Source: Crambe crambe (Eukaryota; Porifera; Demospongiae; Poecilosclerida; Crambeidae). Taken from it: 64,000 bases of DNA. A model generated the notes under the pieces. It saw only the letters and a program-made list of their open reading frames with translations, was not told where the DNA came from and searched no databases. Of the stretch, positions 15,622 to 27,787 are shown one piece after another; position 1 is the stretch's first letter; every line of letters starts with the position of its first letter. The position numbers and the translations under genes are program-made. Location of the stretch: assembly GCA_963924555.1 (NCBI GenBank), contig OZ004596.1, positions 3,420,139 through 3,484,138 of the forward strand. Reading direction: 5' to 3'.

Positions 15622-18600
15622 TCATGTGGTAGGAGCTGAGAATGATTGTTCCAGTTTTTCTTCTTCCATTTGAGCTAATTTCACCTGTGCACAAGCAGAT
15701 ATAGAAGATAAGGCAAAAAAAGTCGGATTTGTACTCACTTGTAAACTTTGAGAAAGCACCACAAAATCTTTCTGTGTTTCTTCTGTGTGATTCAATTTGT
15801 GTTTCAGTGATGCTACCTGTCTCTGCAGTTCTTGCACATGGGCTTCAGCTTTGTCCTAATCATTCACGAAAATAATAGAAAATCATAATTGATTTGGACA
15901 CCAGCAGATTCAAACCTTGTCCTTGTTGAGCTTTTCGATCATATCTTGTTGTTCATTTATGAAGTCTCTCGACTTCTTTTCGGTAGCAGCCTTAGCAGCA
16001 ACAGCTTCCTCTCTGGTGCTCCTTTCCATCTCTAGCTTTGCGACTAGAGGAGACAGCTCATCTGTCACAAAAATAATGATTTCACTTTCAGAATCCCCCA
16101 GCAAAATCAACTAGACATTGCAGGAGCAGTCAATCAAGTCTGTTAAAAACTTAAAATCCATTTAAGTAGCTCTATAGCTGTTATTAACATTCCTCTGAAG
16201 GTTATTATGTGTGGGTGGGCATCTACATCCTGGGTTCTCTTCTGGACAATATCCACCCAGGGAAGGTTATTATGTGTGGGTGGGCATCTACATCCTGGGT
16301 TCTCTTCTGGACAATATCCACCCAGGCCAGGATGCAAGGTCACTTGATCAAGCTATCAGATAACACAGTCTGGTGCAGCAGAGAGGTTTCTTGCAGTCTC
16401 ACTCAAATCATTTTAATGGCTTGTGTTATGATGATACACTTCACATTACATGCTTACAGATCACAATTAGTGCCCACCTATTTGTTTTTTTGCAGCATCA
16501 AGTTGACAGTTCAAAGTGATACTCATTTTCTCTTTGCTGCCTCTCTCAATGACCAACATTTCCCTCACATTCTTAATCTGATCCTTGATACTGTTTAGTT
16601 GTGCAGTAGTAAAAGCCAATTGTTCCTCAATCTCCTGCTTTTCCTGAGAGGTATAATAAAAATTGGCATTCATACTATGATCTAAAAATTTGCTGGAACC
16701 TCTGGATCCCCTGCAGGCTCCCCAATAGCATTGAAGTCAGTGCACACATACGGCCCAATAATTCTAGTCGTTGCAATTGTCAATATAATTGTGTGAAGCA
16801 TAATTGTGCATGGTGATATAACAGAAACACACTTGCACACGACTGCACATGCACTAAGGGTTTCAAGTATGATACAGTACTGACCGCCAACAAAAATTTT
16901 GACTTCTAGTTCTAAGATGCATACATATGCACCAGAGCACTGAAGTATCCTTGATATCAGCTCTGGTAATACAAGAATCATTTCTGTCACATCCCAAAAG
17001 TGAAAAGGTTCAACTATGTACTTTTATATTTGATTATCTGAACCAGTGCCCAATGAATGTGGATGAAATACTGTTTGTGAGTTCCTCTCCCAACCAACTA
17101 TGCTCCATTTATACATCCAGGATAGAGGTACCATGGATAACCGAGGTCAGATAATCAAGGATATACACACACACACTGCCACACAAGCCTTCTTACCTGT
17201 TTCAAGCTAACCAGTTCAGCTTGGTAAGCAGCAACATCTGTTGACTGGACAGTTTTGAGACAGTTATATTCCTCACGAGTACTCTCAAGCTGCTGAAAAA
17301 CAAGTCTTCTCTCTTCATTCATCTTTGCTATCTCTTTCTGTGTGTCTTGCTTAATTTCTGTAAACTTATCCTTCAGCATCCGAATTTGGTTCTTAAATTC
17401 TCGTTCATAAGTTTGGAAACCCTCGATCTAAACCACACGATGCAATCATACATGTATCACAAAACCTATTCCAATATTTCTTACCCTTGTTTTCATTTCT
17501 TCCTTGAGATCATCCATCTGTCTGCAAAGGGTTTCTTTTTGTTTCTGCTGCCTCATAACATGAGCCTGAAAATCAAAAAGTTTCTTGGTAGGGAACAGAC
17601 TAACAACAATGTAGTATCTCTTACCTTAACCTTCTCATTTTCAGCTCTGAGCTTATCTATCACCATTTCTTTTTCACTCAAGTCTTTCATCAACTGCTCC
17701 TGAACTCGAGGCAGCTGCTGTTCATAGTTTGAACACATATCACTCTTTTGCTTCAATTCTGATTGCACCCTTGAAAGCTAAGGAGACATGATTTTTTACA
17801 GTGCACATGTATTGATGCAGTGATGCGTGTACCAAATACATACCTCTTTCTCCAAAGCTTCCAATTTTTCTTCATCTGACTCTGGAGGCTTTTGAAGGCT
17901 ACTCCATGAGGCAGACCTATAGAGTCATGTAAAAGTAGGTAAAGATCTCCAATCACATAAAGTTCAGTTGACCAATACTAACTAGCTGGGCCATGACAAT
18001 ACACACACACACACACACACACTCACTTCATCTGGAGATTAGGGACGCTTATGAGTACATCACTGGTTTCATTATTGGACCAGGATCTCCGGTGTGTGCG
18101 GGCCACTGCTCCTCCCTTCTCTCCACCCCCATCCTCAATGGACCTATTGGGACGCTCAATAATGGTGGGTTGAGGTAGGTCATCGATGCTAATGTCTCGC
18201 ATTGGACTGCAAAATAAAACAAATATAATTATTCTCTACCACTGCCATTGCACAGTGATGCATAATGTATGGATATTCTCCATCACTGTCATTATAGATA
18301 GACAGAATGAGCAAGTACCTGACTGCCTCTCCTCTCTGCAGTTTCTGGTGGAGGCGGTGGATTTCTTCCTTGAGTTTCTCTTGAGAAGCAATGAAATGGT
18401 CATTGGCCAGCTCCCAGGTCTTTCTCAATTCCTTGCAATTGAGCTTCTCCACTTCATATTCAGTTCTCACTATTACAAACAGAAAATGACTCATTCCTAT
18501 TGTAGACTCCATAGTCTAAACTTTCATTTTAATCTCGAAACAGACCCATGACAAAGTCTTGGGTCTGGGTCAAAGTATTCTATTGTGGCGTCTAGTTATA

Positions 18601-21445
18601 AATGGGACGAGTTTTTCAGGAGACCTTTGAAGTCAATGCCAGTAAAGGTTGGGAGAACAATCCTAAGAATGCAAGCAGTAGAACTCAGCCTGCATCTATG
18701 AGATCCTTTACACATGTTGAGTTTTGGTACTGAAAATAAGTACGCTAAGGAGATTAGGCTACTAATAATGGTGATTCAGGCAGCACCCTCTCCAACACAT
18801 TTGCATTATCATCAGACAGAGAATATTGATCTACATACCTCTGGATAACTGTTCAGAAAGTGATGCTATCTCTTCTTGCATGATGTTCTTTTGCATGTTG
18901 AGTTGCTCGGTGTGCATCTCTAGGTCATCACAAGCCTCTCTGGCCAGTCTCAGCTGGTTCTGCAACTATTTGATAATAGTGCATTGGTAGTTATTAGAGA
19001 GAGAGAGAGCACATCCCACACACATAATTATTTCATAACTTGTTGCACTAAAATTTGATTAACAGGGGCCCAGATAACAATACCTCTCTGGTTTACAAGA
19101 ACTATTAGCAGACCGTACTTCTCTGGTGTCGGAGGGAATGGGAGACTTCAAGTCACGACTGGGAGACTTCAAGTCACGACTCAATTCCTGTTCACTACTC
19201 AAAGATGTGTCCCAGTCGATCAAAGGTACACTCGAGTCTGCCACCCTCGAAGACTCGAGATCAGCTATCTTAGAGTCTGCTTCACTCAGCTTGGACTTCA
19301 GTGACACGATTTCCTGGCAAAAGTGATGGACCACATGTAAGGCCTATCCATATGGGCACATGCTCACATACTCAACTCACTTCTTCTAGAGGAACCACAA
19401 CGGAACGAAGAAGCTTTGTGTCCTTTGCAGCCTAAACAAAATAATCACTATGTATGTAGACATGGCCTGAAATACACACAGAGAGACTAGAAAGCAATAA
19501 TGATAACAACAAAACTAGTTGATAGGACTACTACTTGATAGCAAGAGGAGATTTACATGACACGCACAGGGCATGGGAGATCACCTTGATCATGCTTCGC
19601 TCCAGACTTTCCTCCTCATCGTCGGGACTTGGTGATTTAACTCGCTGTTCTAGTGGACTGGTTAGCCCCGCCCCTTCAGTTCCCTTTCGAAGCTGCTCCA
19701 CCTCAGCACACAGAGAAGCCTTCTCCTTCTGCCACCTCTCCCTTTCCTCCTGCATGGCTTGGTTTGTGTCCTGTGACTGGACTGCACATGACAATAAAAC
19801 AAAGGCTCAAAGTGCTTATTAGGACACATTTTAGAATCAGGGTCGTGCTATAGCCCATAAGTATGAATAGGATTTGCATGTACCTATGTAACTAACTGTG
19901 CATATGTAATTGCTTCACAAGGCAGTCGTCTGTATGTGCGACTATAAAATTTCTAGTTTTAGCTGAAATCTGTTGAGTGCATATTAGAGAATGAAAAATT
20001 CTGGATGTATCAATGTAGAGGGTAATGAATACATGAAACTCAGTCCTCAACTTACAAATCCAAACATTCTTGACATAAGAACTGAAAGAAAAATGGGTTC
20101 AAGGAATTCCAGGTGTGATTACTTGATATAGAGAATATATTCTATTTTGACTGTGGTGACTATTAGTAGTCTTGTGCTTCAGTAAAAGGACATGGGCTCC
20201 ATGGTGCAAAACTGTGTCTTACTCTTTCTATTATGGTAACCCTTTATGTCTACATATAGGGCTGAGAGGTTCCCCTATCACTGTTCTTCAGAAAAGTGAT
20301 GTTTCCCAAATAGAGCACACCTACCCATCCACCATAACATTAACAGGTGTGGTGACAGGTTTAGTCATGCAGATAATATAGATGACACGTGTACACAGTC
20401 CATGCATGCATGAAGTGGGGGGGGGGGGGGGGGCAGGGAACGGTAAGAGGAGAATTAGGCACTTAATTTACATGTATAGACATTGGACTGTTGATCCAAA
20501 CCTCTGGTATACAAGACCACCATGCAGGCACTTACCAGACACAATCTTTCTTAAAGATGCTATTTCCTCTTCATACTTTACCCGATCAGCATCAAACTGC
20601 TCCCTGATAGTGGCCTCTGTGATTCCTGCCGCAATAGTCACGTCCTTGAGCTGCTCGTCCTTAGTTAAAACCTGCATACTCAACTCTCGGATGTCCTTAT
20701 CAGACTTCTCAATTGTATTTTTGCAGAGAGAGAGCTGGGCATCACTATGAGCCATTTGGTTCATGAAGGTCTTCCTTTGCCTCCCAAAATTTTCTTCAAG
20801 TTCTTCTTTTTCTCTTTTGAACTTGCCACAAAGTTGTTCCAAGTGTCGGATGCGAACTGTCAAAAGGTTTAAGTTTTCTCCCGAATTGTTCAAAGGGGAC
20901 TGACCTGCTGTAGGTCCCTGACCTGGAGAAGGAAAGCTAGAAGGAGAACCAGAGACAGTACGCTGACGACAATTGCTACTGTGGAGTGCTGAGTGCTGTA
21001 AGGATTGATTGATCACCGGCTTCTTCACAGTAGCATAAATAGGAACACTGGAACCCGGTGAAGTGGTTTCATTCTGACTTTGATTGGGTGCAAATGAGTC
21101 ATATCCAACCAAAGGGGAAGATTTGGGAAGGCTATCAATGTCACTATCTCTCTGGAACTGAAACTGCATGGCAGGCTGCTGCTGCTGCTGCCATGGATCC
21201 TCAGGCTGTATTGGACTCAGCGAAGAGGGCTGGTAGTTGGTGTGCATTGTTGAGGTTGCTGGTACATCAGAGTATGCAGCTCCAGTGCTAGTGGCACTGG
21301 ACTTAGGAGTGCTGACAGATTCAGGAGGAGAAAAAGGCTCATTATACAGCAGTGGTGGCTCACTCTGGAAGTGTTGCTCGGACTTAGAGGGGGGGAGGGT
21401 AGGGTAGGAAGGGAGGGACATACCAAGGTCTTCAAGGTCACTCAT
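15622..21445 (-). CDS. RABEP1: Rabaptin, Rab5 effector coiled-coil protein
   Basis: Rabaptins bind Rab5 with Rabex-5 and support early endosome fusion. Fifteen exons (20536-21445, 19585-19781, 19381-19431, 19119-19313, 18839-18965, 18319-18469, 18027-18206, 17844-17916, 17625-17777, 17485-17565, 17197-17427, 16478-16643, 15916-16061, 15739-15855, 15622-15684) give 946 residues. The N-terminal 190 residues are Ser/Pro-rich with a Q-run. Coiled coil follows almost throughout, including YEEEIASLRKIV and LRKTWELANDHFIASQ. The C-terminus TQKDFVVLSQSLQVKLAQME matches the diagnostic rabaptin Rab5-binding end. The junction from 19119 uses a GTACGG donor; the better-looking GTATTG donor at 19083 would break the frame. 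A 7-residue SRDLKSP repeat is duplicated in one exon. The last intron is only 54 bp. The start ATG has an in-frame TAG directly upstream. Confidence 0.88.
16197..16326. repeat. 65-bp tandem duplication in a rabaptin intron
   Basis: The unit beginning GAAGGTTATTATGTGTGGG occupies 16197-16261 and is repeated at 16262-16326 with no visible change. It lies in the intron between the exons at 16061 and 16478. Confidence 0.9.
20417..20433. repeat. G17 homopolymer
   Basis: A run of 17 G in the first rabaptin intron, on the plus strand. A similar C-run of 21 lies at 24327-24347 in a spinster intron. Confidence 0.9.
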
Positions 21446-21815
21446 CTAAAAGTGATCAATTTGGCATGACAAGGTACCTATATAGCTAGAGCCAACTTGA
21501 TATAACAACTTGGCTAGCTAGCTAGCTTGGTAAAAGGTCAGAGCAAGGACTAATGTGATAACAAGAACCCGCGTCTGTGAATTACACAGCACCTGTTTAT
21601 TATGAACATCACATCAAGAACTCACAAGTGCATTCAGTTAAAGCTTTCGTAAGACATTTCAGGATCTCCAGCTAGTGGTCTGTTGACGAGCCTTCTCGAT
21701 ATAAGCATGATATTTCAATATTTTTATCATCCAACGTTATCGCTTAATTAGAGCGCTATGAGTTTGGTTGGTAAGATGATACAGACAATACTTATATAAA
21801 AAAAAGTAATGATTG
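21446..21815. promoter_or_regulatory. Spacer upstream of rabaptin and downstream of spinster
   Basis: This 370-bp stretch separates two minus-strand genes and must hold the rabaptin promoter and the spinster 3' end. It contains a CTAGCTAGCTAGC run (about 21512-21524). No core promoter motif stands out. Confidence 0.4.
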
Positions 21816-24800
21816 TTATTCTGAGTGATATTTTATATCCAGAGCACCAGTCAGCAGTTCTTTACGTTCTTCATAATCTGCATCCTTGTCGGTGATAGCA
21901 GTGACAATGTCATCACTACTGCTACGGTCGTTCTGTTGTACATTCTTTTTCTTAGTATGCTGTTCCACTGCCTGTAATAGTTATGACATGCTTATGAATC
22001 ACTTGGTAAAGTACACAGCTAGCGACTAACTTTTCTATCATTTTCAACTGTCAAGGTGGCAATTAGAAAAGCCCCTCCTCCAAGTACCATGACTATAGCT
22101 GTAGTGAAAAGGCCAAACTCTGTACTTAGAGCTTTACCTGCATTGAAACCAAGAGCTGGCCCAGAATAGCGGAAGACTGCATCAGAGATCTGTAGGATGT
22201 TGTATGCATAATATTGATATATGTAGACTAGCCAAGGCTTCAAAGATCATTCAATTCTCCATCAAAGCAATGATTAGTGAACCCTTAACATACTTACTTG
22301 CAGTAGGGGCACAGACCATAGATCTATTGTTTGGGGCCTTACAATGACTCCATGTAAAATGACAAGGTTTGTGGGTGGCATTACAAAGCAAATTAATTCT
22401 CTCATAAAAAAATTAGCTTCCAGGAAATACATAATTAACGACAGGCAATAATTCTTACTACACAGGAAGGTTAACACTACAAACAGTTGTGACATCACAG
22501 AATCTAATGCATGAAGCCATGTGTAGGAGGTTATCATAAATTTTTCAGAGTAAGAATAATCTTTATTACAGCTAGATTTTGTACATGGTATGCTAGAGTA
22601 GCTGTGATGGAAGCTAGTTGATGCTGCTAGCTTGTCTTCCGCTAGATTAAACGGTTGCATTCCAAATGAAAAATTTTATCTTTCCATTAGCTTGTTAATG
22701 AAGCAATAAAATGTATTTTTCTTCAGGATGTGCGATGAGGTCACCTTACAACTGTAGTGCTCATACAAGCTAGTCCCAACTCCACTTATCGTGGGTACAC
22801 ACAGACAAGCCACAATAGAGCCACACTCAGACCACTTCATGGACATCATGAGTGGCTATAATAGGATAAGTATCTTACCGCTCCCACGATCAGAGGACTG
22901 ATCGCATCTCCAAGTAAGTGAGAAAACAGAATTTGAACGGCTGAAGCTGTAGCCCTTCTTTCAGGAACGATTGAATACTGCAGATTTAAAGAAATGAAGC
23001 AGAAAATTCATAGCTTTCACAGGTTGTTTTTTTTTTTCTAAATACATAATGGAAACTCCAAATTACACCAGAGGGGAACTATCAACTGGTTTTGTTTTGT
23101 GCTAGTCGCATACATTAAAGAGTACAGAACTCAAAGCTTGCGCCAGCTGGACTATGCACAACCATGTATACTGCACCTGGTCATCAAAATGTATGGGAAA
23201 AGAACTATCAGCACGAACTATGGAAAGCAAATAATCTATTCATACATCATAAACAGCACTATAATCCTGGTATCAATATATATATATGGCATTTGGAATA
23301 GAAAACATCACAATCCACTGCAAGCAGTAGCCAATACTCACGACTACATCAATAGAACTGTTTAATAACTTCACTGGATCATAAATCAGATATCATTTTA
23401 ATGGCGATTGCTACATTTACAGTTCCCTTTCATTGGACACAGAAAGGTCAATGGTCAATCGGTCTATAGCCAACCATACTTTTCACAATAAAAAACAAAG
23501 ATTTCGAAACACTTCCATATTTCCAATGAAACTTGATCCTTTAACAAAAGATTAGTTCTCGCACTAATGAACTCTATGATACATGATATAATTTTCTCAT
23601 AGCAGGTTCCTTCTTTTTCATGTTTGTGACACTGGTACTTGTCCTTCCAGTGGAAGTAGCTACATTGTTGCATTCAGTAAGACGTAAGAGAAGCCGTTTC
23701 TTCATCGGAAGTTATACCAACACTTCCCTCCTGCTCCCCCGCAAATGGGACGAAATCCATGAAAAGAGCTGCCTTACTACTAGACTACACACACCCACTA
23801 TCCCCCCCCCCCCCTTGTCTATACGATCAGTCCATCAGCACAGACATGATTTGATAGTTCCATCAGCATCAGACATGATTTGACAGACATTGTACTTAAG
23901 CCAAAAGTCTTGTTATGTTGTAGCCAGTGTGTGTGTGTGTAGACCACATAGAAACCAGAAATCATCTCCCTTTATTTATTGTGTATCCATACAATACAAC
24001 TAGGGGTTTTTAAGTTCTTGTAATCATATTATATTACAATTCAGTTGCTTGAAACACTCAATTATTATTTAAAAGAGATTTTGCTATAATGTAGTTGCTG
24101 AAGTGGGAGTGACGAGTATGAAATATCAAAGACAAATAAAGGAGAAATTTCATTGTAAGAACAATCATGATGGCTTATATAGCTGCATGGCTACTCACAG
24201 CAAGATTCTAACAGATTGTCCTTCCCTCATTAGTTATCCTTTGAACATGCATGGCTTTATATATTACTGTGGTGAATTAATTCTAGAAGTAGTGATGAAT
24301 TTTATTTCTATCTCTTCCGAAATATTCCCCCCCCCCCCCCCCCCCCCAGTTTGTACACATGTTAGAACAGCTGGTACACAAATGTTTGAGCCAAGCCACC
24401 ATGCACCCATAGCAATGAATAACAAGTAATCCAATATATCCCAGCCATTATAATCCAACAGCCCATGATACACAAACCACTAAATACATCATTTTCACCA
24501 TGAGTGAATCCACTTACCAATAACATGGCAGACACCGGAGTCCAGTTGAGACAAGCAAAGAGTATTGCCAGGAATACAGTGACATAGGAGACATAGAGTA
24601 TCTTGTATTGGACCACAGTGAGACTCAGGTACAGGAAAGGTGTTGCTACCAACATCGACACACTGCACACAATAGCTTCGGCTTTCCTTGTGTATCTGTT
24701 GAGGAACTTCGCAAGTTCAGAGCCAATAACCGTTCCAAAAATCCCAGCAGTGACTGTCATTGCACCAAATATTAAAGCTGCACTGTAAACAAGAGAGAGG

Positions 24801-27740
24801 AGAGATATGTAAATGAGAACAATCGCAGATAACTAAAGTGTGACTAACAAAAACAAAACTGACTACTATCGTTAGTGAAAAAAAGTCCATATGCACACCC
24901 CCAGGCTGTTGGTTCACAGAGGTAACTAATCATGACTATTCTCCTGGACTTCCACCAACAGGGCATTACTTATGATAAGAAATTGATATTGACCGGACAT
25001 GATGTCCCCACGAAGTATAGTTTGTCTAACATTTAACTGGACATTGCATCAGTGTGCATTTTGACAAGTACTTTTGTCCTGACAAGCAAATATTGGCCAA
25101 AAAAATGTCAGGTGTCAGGCTGTTATCATAAGCTCTGCCTAAATCCTCCCATCCAAAGCTACCCAAATTACAGTTAGTTCACTCTTATCTAGCTCTAAGT
25201 GTTTCAATGCGCCTACACGAGAATGATGCTATAGTGCTCAAGGTGAATGTAATGCATGAGCACATGTTGGGTTCAGTAAGAATGCAATTACTGATCAAAT
25301 TTAAATGAGGTAAATTCCTGAGGTTTTCCACACACACTTTTCAGAGAATCTGATTGGTCACTAGTCATGCGACCAGCACTAATAATTAATCCAGTCCCAG
25401 AGGATCCCTATGTACACAGCATGAATGTGGGGGTGTGACAGAGATCAGACACACCACAATGTAATACATTGTAGTCAGAACTCTGAGAAATAGTAATATC
25501 CATAGTGAAATCAAGTGGTCTGAAAAGGGGGGAGGTCTTATTAAATCAGGAACACCTGTGCTACAGGCTGGCCGATAAATGGTGAACTGTGGTCATACAA
25601 ATGAGTTGGTTTTCATTGCACTACCCCTAGTCAGCCCTAGTTCTCAGCCCTATAGTCCTCAGCCCTAAGCCCTAGTCCCAGCCCTAGTCCTCAGCCCTTA
25701 GCCCTCAGCCCTCAGCCCTAGTCCTCAGCCCTAGCCCTCAGCCCTAGTCCCAGTACAACTTACAAAGGCTATCTTCAAATGCGATATTTACATATATACT
25801 CTTTCCTCATAACAAACACAAACATCAACACAATCCTTACAAAATATCAGGTGCTTGACCTTATGATTTGCAACATCCTCACACTTAAAGAGGAAAATTA
25901 ATATTTGCAGGAACTTTGAGGAATGATGTGGGCAGGGCTGGCCATCCAGGTACTTAACTGCACAGGTGACTGATATACTAGAGGCCACAGCACATCCCTG
26001 AATAAAAGTTCCATGTACACTACCACAGCACATCTATCTACACTCTGATAAGCAATAAAGGATACTTAAAATAATGACTGTGCTCCTTCATTAAATTGAA
26101 ATTTGTTCAATATATAAACAGTCATTAGCAGTTATAGCATCAGGAGAAGTATTGGTCTGATGCCAGACGATGATGGACCCTACATAGTTTTTTCACACCA
26201 CTTAACTACCACATGAAGTATAGCCTTGGAGTTGTACAGGACAAAAGAGCAAAACTGATGTACTTCTCAATAATTATTGGTAGAACTGGCAACCATAATC
26301 ATGGTATATATAGAGGAACAAATATAGAGTGTGCTTGTGTGCATAATATAGAGGAACATAATTATTATGTGGTACACTGTGCAAACATGCTGTGCATTAT
26401 AGATCAAGGAACATGTGGTACGCTGTGTGCAATAGAGGAACATACTGAGGAACATGTGGTACACTGTGTGTAATAGAGGAACACACTGTGCATATATAAA
26501 CAGTGGTACACTGTGTAATAGAGGAACACACTGTGCATATATAATAGAGGAACATGTGGTACACTGTATAATAGAGGAACACACTGTGCAAAATAGAGTG
26601 AGTGGTATAGTAACACATATCAAGGTGCATTGTATCTATAGGAACATGTGTGGTGAGGAACATACGTGGATTGTTGATAGCAGGGGCTGTTGGGAATGGA
26701 ACAGGAAATTCTAGTAATGAAGGCCGGTGCCCACTGTGCCAGAGCTCCTGTTGTGTAGGTCACAGCAGTAAAACCTGCAGTCGACGCCAGAAATGTCTTA
26801 CTGCAAGAGAGAGAAAATAATTAAAGATGAGCTCATTTGTCATTCATAAAGTGATTTCAGGATATTGTAAAATATACTGCTCTCTATGACAGAACCATGA
26901 TGAATAATACCTTGCTTGTTTGCTGCTCATAATACTATGTATACATTATAAGCATGATTATAGGAACCATATGGAAGCTAATTATAGGAAGAAAGTATCA
27001 TGAAAGCTGTCTTTAAACATGTCCGTTTTACTGTCTCTAATCGTAGGTGATTCCACGGTTACTCCACTGACTACACCTAATTCAATTATGGGGAGATGCT
27101 CTGAAATTATTCAGTGTGAAAGAATTAGAGCAAGCTGACTCCTGGGTCATGACTCCTGGGTCACGACTCATTGGTGCCTGAGCCTTAATGGCATGCTTGT
27201 AATAACATTTACAGGAACCATCCAGCTATTAGGAGTTGGAGTCAAAGATTAAAGGCATCAGACACTCATGGAATACTTTGCTCACTATCAACATTGCCCT
27301 ACCAATAGATAGACTTACCCCTGAAATGATAAAGTGGTTAGTATAATTTCTCTGATTATGATCATGCATCATACACATTGTGTTTGCTCCGCAGTATCTA
27401 ATGGACTGATCATACAATTGGAGGGTGTTGTATTATCATTAGTTACTGTTTGAGCTATCAAAGATGATATTAACTACATTAGGTGAAGTTACTCACTTTT
27501 TCATGAGATATAAGAGGTCACCAATGTAGCCAAAGAATCCTTTCGCTCCTTTGACCCCAGTGGACTTCCTTTGGCCTTCACTTACACCTCGGACTGGCTC
27601 TTTGATCAGAAACAGTATCAGGAGAGCTGCAATCACACCTAGTGCTGGAGTCACCTGTGTACACAAGGTCAGAGTTCATTATACATACACAGCTTGATGT
27701 GAACATGCTTGAGGTGTCTTCATTTCACACATAGTATTGG

Positions 27741-27787
<47 letters not shown>

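Noticed and set aside
22274-22660. 128-codon minus-strand frame in a spinster intron
   Set aside because: The flanking spinster exons 22879-22977 and 22031-22189 join in phase without it, and it matches no MFS segment.
26213-26714. Several overlapping open frames rich in EEH, VPLL and CSS repeats on both strands
   Set aside because: Products of the GAGGAACA minisatellite within a spinster intron.
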